Source of the DNA: Eunapius fragilis
Taxonomy: Eukaryota; Porifera; Demospongiae; Spongillida; Spongillidae
Direction of reading: 5' to 3'
Assembly: GCA_963681505.1 (NCBI GenBank)
Contig: OY811975.1
Location: 4,218,345 to 4,282,344 of the forward strand
DNA length: 64,000 bases
Shown in pieces: positions 52,031 through 63,400 of this stretch. Below the pieces are notes generated by a model that saw only the letters and a list, made by a program, of their open reading frames with translations, had not been told where the DNA came from and made no database searches. The position numbers and the translations under genes were made by a program. The stretch's first letter is position 1. The number at the start of each line of letters is the position of its first letter.

Positions 52031-53435
52031 CTCTGTAAAAAGAAAACTTTTAATGGGAAAAAAAAAAAAAAACTTAAAGCATTGATGTAATTATCAAGTG
52101 CCAGGGCCTATGAGTGGATTGCTATAATATAAGCTGAGCTGCCATTGATTGATTGCTGTATATATTTCGGGTTACGCGTACTCTGCCAAATCTGACTTTA
52201 AAATAAAGTCATTTAAAAAGTCATTGATGCCAAATTGTACGTTTAAAGCACTCAACAAACGTCTGGATGGTGCTCACCGTGTGTGCCTGCTTGTTCATCA
52301 CTGGCAGGTCCTCACTCCTCGTCTCTCTATACCTGAATTAAGGATGCAGAGTTTTATTTTGATTTCACGACCTTTCAAAATCTTTCCCGGGACGGGGGGA
52401 GGGGGAAATCACCACGTTACCTTCTTGTCACGATGATGAGGACAATGATGATGGCCACAAGCACAACCAACATGAGTAGACCCATCACTATGTTCACACC
52501 AATGACCATGACTGGGTGTGCGGGTGGGGAGAAATGGTAATAATTATCAATGATCACGAGGCATCCAATTGTGAGCATTGTATGTGTATTTTATGTGCTT
52601 TTACCCCCCCCCCCCCCCCCCCTCATAATGTGTCATGATTCTCCATTTTAAGTATCACTGTATTTCTGTGATATTGTGTAATAAGATAATGTACATTTCA
52701 GTGTACTGCATATTCTTAACTCCTTTCACTCCCACTCCTCCCCCCCATTGCTACATGGCTTCACTGATTTCAGAAATATAGCCATACTCAGCAAATATCC
52801 CAGACACATTTTAAGAACGGCCCAGGTGGTGTGAACGCAAAGCACTCACCGTTGAATGAATCATCGTTATAGCTACGAGAAAGATAAGGGATGAGAAATG
52901 AGAGCAAAGTGTATGGAACACTATCTCTATCAAACCCCCCCCTCCCTGCCTTCCACCCCCCCCCCCCCCCCCCCACAAACACACATACATTTGCTCAGTG
53001 CTGGATGCTATGTACGTTGGCATGACTACGGCTGTAGTTGGAGCAGATGAGGTGGTCACTGCCTGGCTCACATATGAGGAATACTTGGGAGCGGGCGGCT
53101 GGAGGTGCAGTGGGACACCAACTGTAGGGGTGGGGGGGGGGGGTGGGGGGGGGAGAAGAGAAGTGACACTCCCCCTCACACATATTACCACATGCCCCTC
53201 CCACCACCGTAGCATATGAGGCGAGGCTATAGCGTGACAAAAACGTGCAGACATGGACCACACCCACCACCTGAAGCCTGCTGTAAAAAAAAAATGGAAC
53301 TGGTCATCAGCAAGCCAATTTTCCTACCAAAACCCGTGCCTAACCACGCCTCCTAATTAACCCGCACCTAACCACGCCTCCTAATTAACTCCTATACTAG
53401 TTTCCAAGAATTGTGTCTGGCGCTGCATGTGCATG

Positions 53436-53482
<47 letters not shown>

Positions 53483-53776
53483 GTATGTATGTATGTATGT
53501 ATGTGTGTGTATGTGTTGTGTGTGTGTGCACACGTAATGTACAAATTTCCACACGTCTATGTAGCTCACATGTCTCGTTGCAAGTGACGTTTTGGGAACA
53601 CCCACACAGACGGTGAGTAGAGTTGAACCCCAGGCACAGCTGCAAGCAGTCTCCGTTGTTCACAGAGCAGGGCAAAGGGGATGGGAGTGGGGTGAGCTCT
53701 ATTTGGAAAGAACATTTGGTTATGTGGCACGAATCAAAAGACAAAAAATTCTCGCCCCCCCTTCCCACCTCCATTT

Positions 53777-53808
<32 letters not shown>

Positions 53809-54548
53809 CCCCCCCGACCAACAACTCCTTACCTCCGGGTCGCAACGGGTTAACGACGACAATCTTATTTGGTTCTTGATCAAAGGCACTCACTTTTCTC
53901 ACCAAGAAGTTCTTTGGCCCCGTCTGCAGTGCCCGCCAAGTTAACTGGCTCTGCCGCTCAGTCCAGAAGAACTGGTTGTCGACTTTAGCCATTCCGCGAG
54001 GCTGTGAGAAGTAGTTCTGTGTTGATGAAGCGGAGGGTCTTGGTATTAAGACTCGCTGATTGGACCCATCAAGGTCAGAGACACGCATCTCGTAGGCGTC
54101 CATCCAGTACAGCTGGTTGCTGGTGGTGTCCACAACTATGTCCACTATCACGCCAGAGCTGTTTAATATTGTCGTACGATTTGAGCCGTCCAGATTGCTG
54201 CGTTCTATCCTGGTGCGGGGTGTTTGGGCCACCCAGAATAGAAAACTTGTGTGTGTGTGTGAGTATGCGTGTGTGTGTGTAAGAGTATGTGTATGTGGGT
54301 GTGTGCGTGCGTGCATACGATTGTAAGTATACATGTGTACATATCGATGATGCAATTGTATGGGTGTGTGTGCGCACGTATGTATGTATGTATGTATGTA
54401 CGTATGTATGTATGTATGTATGTATGCATGCATGCATGCATGTATGTATGTATGTATGTATGTATGTATGTATGTATGTATGTATGTATGTATGTATGTA
54501 TGTATGTATGTGTGTATGTATGTATGTATGTATGTATGTATGTATGTA

Positions 54549-54587
<39 letters not shown>

Positions 54588-55014
54588 CAAGGCTCACCCC
54601 ATGATGGGGTGTACAGCGATGGACTGGGCATAGCCCATGTTGCCTGTGACGACGGCCCTTGGGAATGATCCGTTGGCCCTGACGACGTAAATGCCCGCGG
54701 TGGGCAACCCAGGGCCACCCTGGGCTATCCAGTAGACGTTGGAGGCTATCCAATCCACAGCCAGGTCCTGGGGGGCCCCCGCCTGGGGAACGAGGGTGGT
54801 GATGGGCATGCCCCCCACCAGGCTGGAGGAGAGTATGGCGTCCGATCCTAGATCCGCCCAAAACATGGTGCCATCCTGGGGCCCTGAGAGGAGAAAGTCT
54901 ATGCCCTCAATGTTGAGCTGGTTGTCCACCAGGACAATCGGGTCTTGGTTTGGAGTGTCAAGGGACATTGACATGATGGTGCCGGCAACTGTGACCAGAA
55001 GGAAGGTGGAGGGG

Positions 55015-55064
<50 letters not shown>

Positions 55065-55631
55065 AGGAGGGATAGGTGTGTGTGGGAGAAGGGAGGGATA
55101 GGTGTGTGTGGGAGGAGGGAGGGATAGGTGTGTGTGGGAGAAAGGATAGGTGTGTGTGGGTGGAGGGAGGATATGCGTGTGGAAGGAGGGATGGATAGGC
55201 ATGTGTGTGTGTGGGGGGGGGGGGGGGGAAGGGACATTTATTTCATACATTCCTGCCACTTGATCCCCATGTTTCCAACATCAGTCTAACCTCACCCTCC
55301 CCATCAGGGGTTAGTTTGGCCCCCCTCCCCCCTTCCTCCCTCCCTATCAGGGGTTAGTTTGGTGCCCCCCCTCCTCCCCCTACTCCCCAATAACTCACTC
55401 TTGGGACACGTCCGTCCATCAGGGTTAAGCTTGATGCCCGTGGGACAGGCACATGAGTACAGCGATGAGGTTGACCACACGTTGGGGAGGCAGAGACTGC
55501 CACACCCCCTGTCCTGGGCACAGGGGTGTTGGTAGAAGTCTTCGGTTTTCAGCGAGTCAGTTCGTTGAGCATAGAGTGTTGGCAAGTGCGTGTGTGTACG
55601 TGTGCGTATGTAAGTATCATTGATGATGGTT

Positions 55632-55674
<43 letters not shown>

Positions 55675-56637
55675 AAAAGGTGCCGTACTCGTAAAAAAAA
55701 CATGAAAGTTGGCGACATCAAATATGGAACCTTGCTAACACTGGTTCTGATAGACATGGCATATAAGTGAGAGATATTGTAACTACATGCAAACAAGCTG
55801 TGTGCTCCCAAGTTTTGGGGTGGGGGGATGGATGGGGGGTGGGGGGTGGATGGGGGATGGGGGGTGGGGGGTGGATGGGGGTGGGAAGGTTACAATGATG
55901 TGGGTATGACAGATCTGGTAACATAAAATACAGATTACACTCGCAGTCATTACTACAATACTCCTAGTCTGTTATCTCTTGTGTATAGAAACTTGTTAGC
56001 GATGGCTTTCATGGCCGGGCGGGGGGTGGGGGGGGGGGGGGGGTGGGGGGGAAGGCATTGGTTCCACTACCACTAAATAACCACCTAATGTAGTACTCTG
56101 CTTCATGTCCTACAACATACACACACACACACACACACATACAGGGCACCCTGTTCTTCACCTTAACCCAACAATATCGTAGGTCTCTAACTTCATTCCA
56201 TACTTTCACATCATCACAGCACCACACCCCTCAAGCCACACCCCTCAAGCCATTATACTACATGTACATGTACCTCTGCCATATCAACACACACATACAC
56301 ACACACGCACCATGCCCACATACTTCTATCAGTGAGATCACTCTTTTGGATTAGTCTCACTTCCTTGACGTCCATGCCCATCCCTGAGACCAGGACAGTC
56401 TCGTAGAGCCCACTGGGGTCCTTTGTAACAGTGGCGGTGGTGGCAAATTTAGACCTACGCAGACTTTTGTCCCGTCCGTTGGCCCAGTACAAGCTGTTGT
56501 TGAACACAGCCACTCCATAGAACTGTTGGGTCGCATCTAGTGAACAGAAAGGACATGTAGATACATATATACATACATACATACATACACACACATAGAC
56601 ACACACACATACACACACACACATACATGCATGCATG

Positions 56638-56711
<74 letters not shown>

Positions 56712-57399
56712 ATATACTCCTCCAGGAGTGTCCATTCCATTCTCAGCACTGGCTACCCCAATGGACGTGGAGCAGGGGTCAGACCACACTGCCCATCCAT
56801 TGCTAATAGCCAGGGATGTGATCTCACATCCTTCCCTTATCAGAGTGGTTACCATGGTACCATCCATGGCTGCCCTTTGGATAGTGTTATCATCTGTCCA
56901 GTATAAATAACTATGGGGGGGGGGGAGAGAGAGAGGAGGGAGAGGGAGGGGGAGGGAGAGGGAGGGAGGGAGAGGTAGAGGGAGAGGGGGAGAGAGAGAG
57001 GAAGAGAGTGAGGAAAGGGAAGCAAACAGAAGGGTGAGGAGGGTGGGATAAAATAGCTAACTACTGATTACCAAAGCATTGCCATCAATTATAGCCCTCC
57101 TAGTACCCCAATTAAAGTTTGACGGTTGCCATAGCAATGGCCTGTGTTTGCGGCATGCAGTGTCACGTACGTTGACTTGAGGTCCAATGCCACGCCCCTT
57201 GGCATGTAGATACCCTGGGCGCTGGAGAGGAGGATTTTCCTGTTGGTGCCGTCCAGATTGGCCACTTCCAGACGCTGGGTCCCCATGTCCACCCAGTACA
57301 GTTTCCGACCAACCCAGTCCACCGCCAGAGACATCGGCTGCATGATTTGCCTTTTGATGACTGGCTGTGCAACACCTTGTGGAAGAGTGTGTGTGTGTG

Positions 57400-57438
<39 letters not shown>

Positions 57439-60400
57439 GTGTACATGTACCTTCAAAGCACACATTAAAAATTGGACCCATTCCGTTGGCATGGACACCG
57501 GATGCGACATTACTCATTAAAGTACGTAACAAAAAACGGATGAAGTTATGTTAATGGAGTGATGTCACATCAGAGGCGTATGCCGCGTTTAATGGAACGT
57601 GCTCATTGGTCCTGCATGTCTATTGACCACACCCATCGACATATTTGTTTTGGTTTGTCTCAATGCAAATAACATATGTAGAAGGGGGAGGGGCCTCGAC
57701 CAACTTTGCATGGCTTGAGCTAGTAGCCCTGTGTGCCTGCTGTGTGGTCCTTGAGCTAGTAGCCCTGTGTCTTTTGTACATGTGTGAACCAGCCAGTAAT
57801 GTTCAGTGCTGATTTCATACCCTCAATTCCCCCTCCACCCCTACCAAGGGACAACAACATGCATAACTGTGCATAGACCCACTGGTTTCAAGGCACAACA
57901 TGCCATGACACCACTTGGATTGAGTGGGCAACATAAATCCAAACACACACCATTCTGTATATATATATATACACTGGTTCCAATACCCTACATCCCTCCC
58001 TCCCCTCCCACCCTCCCTTCCACCCTCCTCCCTTCCTCCCACCCTCCTCGCTCCCTCCCTTCCTCCCACCCTCCTTCCTCCCACCCTCCTTCCTCCCTCC
58101 CTCATCCTTCCTCCTCTCCCCTCACCTCCGGTCAGGGGTGCCCTGTATATCCCCGCTGTAGCGTCATCGCTCCAGTACACCACATCCTGTGCTATGTCCA
58201 CGTCCACAGACACAGCATTGATGATTCCCGTGATGGGCAGGACAATGTCGGCCACGTAGCTGACGTCCAATGACAGCTGGTGTATGGTGGAACCGGCAGC
58301 AATGAGGAGGTAGTGGTTGATTTCTAATAGGGAAGGGAGGAGTGAGGAGGTGGTATAGGGAAGGGAGGGGTGAGGAGGTGGTATAGGGAAGGGAGGGGTG
58401 AGGAGGTGGTATAGGGAAGGGAGGGGTGAGGAGGTGGTATAGGGAAGGGAGGGGTGAGGAGGTGGTATAGGGAAGGGAGGGGTGAGGAGGTGGTATAGGG
58501 AAGGGAGGAGTGAGGAGGTGGTATAGGGAAGGGAGGGGTGAGGAGGTGGTATAGGGAAGGGAGGGGTGAGGAGGTGGTATAGGGAAGGGAGGGGTGAGGA
58601 GGTGGTATAGGGAAGGGAGGAGTGAGGAGGTGGTATAGGGAAGGGAGGGGTGAGGAGGTGGTATAGGGAAGGGAGGGGTGAGGAGGTGGTATAGGGAAGG
58701 GAGGGGTGAGGAGGTGGTATAGGGAAGGGAGGGGTGAGGAGGTGGTATAGGGAAGGGAGGGGTGAGGAGGTGGTATAGGGAAGGGAGGGGTGAGGAGGTG
58801 GTATAGGGAAGGGAGGGGTGAGGAGGTGGTATAGGGAAGGGAGGGGTGAGGAGGTGGTATAGGGAAGGGAGGGGTGAGGAGGTGGTATAGGGAAGGGAGG
58901 GGTGAGGAGGTGGTATAGGGAAGGGAGGAGTGAGGAGGTGGTATAGGGAAGGGAGGGGTGAGGTGGTGGTATAGGGAAGGGAGGGGTGAGGAGGTGGTAT
59001 AGGGAAGGGAGGGGTGAGGAGGTGGTATAGGGAAGGGAGGGGTGAGGAGGTGGTATAGGGAAGGGAGGGGTGAGGAGGTGGTATAGGGAAGGGAGGGGTG
59101 AGGAGGTGGTATAGGGAAGGGAGGGGTGAGGAGGTGGTATAGGGAAGGGAGGGGTGAGGAGGTGGTATAGGGAAGGGAGGGGTGAGGAGGTGGTATAGGG
59201 AAGGGAGGGGTGAGGAGGTGGTATAGGAAAGGGAGGGGTGAGGTGGTGGTATAGGGAAGGGACCCCCTAAAAAACACACGCGTGCACATGACTCTCACGT
59301 GAAGCGCAGGTCTTCTGGTTGATCACTGCATATCCTGTCGGGCACAAACAGGAAGCCACAGTGGTCCCATTATTTGGGCCTGGCCTGGTGACGCACAGGT
59401 GGCTGCAGCCGCCATTGTTAACCATACAAGGGTTGGGACCTGTGCATTTGTTTAATTAACAATAATGATAAGGACGATGGGCGTGGTTAGGGGTGGAGCT
59501 AACCAGGCCGCCTGTCCCTGTTCACCACCTGGATGGCGTTCATGTAGCTGATGCCGGTGATGATGGACGTCTGCCCGAGTCCTGTTGTCTTGTTCACCCT
59601 TTGTATGGACTGTTTGGTCCAGTCAGTCCAGTAGAGATAGCCGCCATGTAAGGCCATCCCGTAAGGGTGGAGCAGGTTGGACAGGAACACCCTCCGGTTG
59701 CTGCACAGGTGGGGTGGTGTGATATGGTTGGGAGGGGGGGGGGGGGGGGGGAATGTGTGTGTGTAACGGGGGGTGGTTAAAGACTGGATGAAGTTTTAAT
59801 AATGGAGAGGTGGGAGGGGGGTGGAGGGGAGGTGTGATGAAATGGACAACAGAGAAAGACCTCTAGATGAGAAGGGGAATACGAGGGAACTGATGTGTGA
59901 GGGGATAGCTGGAACGGAGAGGAGAATTGAGGAGTGAGAAGGGGGAAGGGTGGGGTAGGGGAGGGGTGGGGTAAGGGAGGGTGGGGGTAGGGGAGGGGTG
60001 GGGGTAGGGGGAGGGGGAAAAAGTATGGAAGGAGGGAGAAGAAGAGGAGAGAATGGAGCCGGTTTTACCGTCCATTGAGGTCAGATGTCTCTATGAGGTC
60101 AGTGCTAGCATCAGCCCAGTACAGGGTATCGGTGTCAAAGTCAATCGCCAGGGCGTTGATGTACTTGAGGTTGGAAGTGATGAGGTTTGTCCTTTCTGAT
60201 CCGTCCAGGGCTGACCTCCCTATCATGGGTGTGGCCCCCCAGTCTGTCCAGAACATGTAACTGGTTGTGAAGAGGAAAGGTGCCATACCGTGTGAGAACA
60301 ACGTCACGTCACATGCTAACAAATTGACAACATCAAATCACGGCATTGAAATTCAGGTACTTCTCCATCCGTGTCGAAATCTGGAAGTCATTTGGCAAGA

Positions 60401-63400
60401 CAAAACCTTTTCCTTTCTCTCCACCCTGAACCACATCTCCCCAACCTTCCTCTCCCCTCCCAGACCTTCCTCACCCCTCCCCAGACCTCTCCCCTCCATG
60501 ACCACCTCATCCCTCCCCAGACCTCCTCACCCCTCCCCAGACCTCCTCACCCCTCCCCAGACCTCCTCACCCCTCCCCAGACCTCCTCACCCCTCCCCAG
60601 ACCTTCCACACCTCTTCCCAGACCTCCTCACCCCTCCCCAGACCTTCCTCACCCCTCCCCAGACCTTCCTCACCACTCCCCAGACCACCTCATCCTCCCC
60701 AGACCTCCCCCCTCCCAGACCACCTCACCCCTCCCATGACCTACTCACCCAGCAGAGGGATGGACAGCTATGTCCCTGGGAAGGTCCAGTCCACTGTAGA
60801 TCAGGATGCAGCGATGGGAGCCATTGAGATTGGCCACCTCAATGCGCTTGAGTCCAGAATCAGTCCAGTACAGCTTCTTAGTCTGCCAGTCCACAGCCAG
60901 AGCTACTGGTGTGCCAATGTTGTTGGTGATCAGGGGACGCTGGTTAGACCCCTACGGATGGGTTAGAGGGAGGAAGGGAGGGAGGAGGGAGGGTGGGAGG
61001 AAGAGGGAGGGTGGGGAGGGAGAGGGAGGGTGGGAGGAGGGAGGGTGGGAGGAGGAGGGAGGGTGGGAGGAGGAGGGAGGGTGGGAGGAGGAGGGAGGGT
61101 GGGAGGAGGAGGGAGGGTGGGAGGAGGAGGGAGGGTGGGAGGAGGAGGGAGGGTGGGGAGGGAGAGGGAGGAAAGGAGGAGGGTGGGAGGGAGGAAGGAA
61201 AGAGGGAGGGAAGGTGGGAGGGAGGCAGGTGGCAAGGGATTAGAATGTACGGAGAGGAAGGGGGAAGTTTTAAATGCCGCTCCTACAAGCTTTGCAATGT
61301 TAAAATGTGCTGCAATATACAGCTATACACAAGTCCCTTAGTATAATCCACCACATGGAATACCCACCCAGAGCTACCCATGGAATGCGTGCCTCTAGAA
61401 GCCGTTATGTAATGCTACACAGCATTACCTTACATTGCACACTTGCGAAGGGAGGGAACCTGCCACGCCCACTTACATTGATATTGGCCACATAGATGAA
61501 CCTGTCGGCCCAGAACAGCGAGTTGGTGGCTAGGTCCCAGGCCAACCCAGCGGCTACAGACAGGTTGTACACGGGGAGCGGTACAGAGACCAGCTCCGGA
61601 ACATCCAGAGACACCCTTCTGATGCCAACACGATTGGTGAACAGGATAAACTTTTCGAGTTCTTCAGGGAGGTTAGAGGGAAGAGGAGGGAGAGGAAGGG
61701 GGAGAGGAGAATGAGAGTGGGAGAGCACGAGGTTTTTAAAAAATGTACATGTCTCTACAGAGGTGGTTTTAGAGAGGTGCCCACACCATTAACTGACTCA
61801 CCCTGACAACTGTGGCTGTCATTCGAGACTAGCATGCCCGTGGGACAAACACAACTGTAGCCATTTTCCTTGAGCAGACATAGGTACTCGCAGCCTCCAT
61901 TTCTGACGGCACATGGGTTTCTTCCTATAAAGGAGGAGGGCCGAGAGATGGGAGGGGAGGGGGAGGAGGAAGGGAGGCGAGAGGAGGGGAAGGAGGAGGG
62001 GAGGGGAAAGAGGACGGAGGGGAGGAGGAGGGGAAAGAGGAGGGGAGGGGAAAGAGGAGGGGAGGAGTGAGTTGGTGGGAAAGGAAAATTTATTTTGTGA
62101 ATTGCGGGTATAAGTATGTGTTTGCATTGCTTGTGTGCATCAATTCGATCATATACATGTGTATACATTCAAAGATAGCACTTACACATCATGGTAAACC
62201 ACATACAAACACAAAGTATGCTTTGCTGTGACCGCATTCAACAAAAAAATGGAGGCATCTATTTTTTTATTTTCACATGGTGCAATACGACCGTACACAT
62301 GATTATAGTCGTTCAATGAGCAGGTGACCAGGTCCATGCAGGTGTTCTCAAACCCTGTTGCCAAACTCTTGCAGACATAAGTTAGTATTTAGTGTGTGTA
62401 TTGGACGAGAACAACTTGTGTAGTCAGATGTGGTGTTGGGAGGTTTGAAATTACATTACTACTGTGCTTGCAAGCAGTGTGAATAATAAGGACTGGATAG
62501 CAGCAGTGTGGTGGGGATGATGTGCATGTTAAAAAAAACGTCTATTGCAAAATACCTTAGAATCACATCCTCATTCACCTCATTATCTCCCTCCCAACAC
62601 ACCATCAACTCACTACCCTCCCTCCATCATCACTCCCCCAGCACACCCCACCTCTCCCTCCTCCCACCATCTCACTCCCACCTCTCCCTCACCACCGCCT
62701 CTCCCTCACTCCCACCTCTCTCCCACTCCCACCTCTCCCTCACCACTGCCTCTCCCTCACCCCCACCTCTCTCTCACTCCCACCTCTCCCTCACTCCTAC
62801 CTCTCTCTCCCTCACCACCATCTCTCTCACTCCCACCTCTCCCTCACCCCCACCTGTCCCTCACCCCCACCTCTCCCTCACCATCACCTCTCCCTCACCC
62901 CCACCTCTCCCTCACTCCCACCTCTCCCTCCTCACCTGGTGCCTGGACTGCCCTGTGTACGGCCTGTACCACCAGGGGCAGGGTAATCCCCCCCTGTACC
63001 AACAAGGCCGTGGTGTTTCCCCTCCTGTTGCACTTCACCACAGCCCTTGCCGACCAGTCCGTCCAGTAAATCCAGTCCTCAAAGACCGCCATCCCATAAG
63101 GGTGCTGTACCTCTCCCGCCCCCACAAGCACCACCCACCTCCCCGACCCGTCCAGGCGCGAGGATTCGATCACGTGGAAGAGGGCGTCAGCCCAGTAGAT
63201 GGACTGGGAGGCGTGGTCTATTGCCAAGGCGTTGGGCCAGCCGAGGTATTGGGAGTGGAGGACCGTCCTATTGGTGCCGTCCATGGAGGCGCGGCTGATC
63301 TTGGGGGAGGTGCCCCAGTCCGTCCAGAAGAGGAGACTGTGTGTGTGTGTGTAGGGGGGGGGTGAGGGAAAGAGATGGGAGGAATAAAAGGAGGGGAGGA

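Noticed and set aside
58164-59279. 371-codon Pro/Leu/Tyr/Ser ORF on the minus strand
   Set aside because: It is a 28-bp minisatellite read through, overlapping the end of a real LRP exon; the splice model gives the correct frame.
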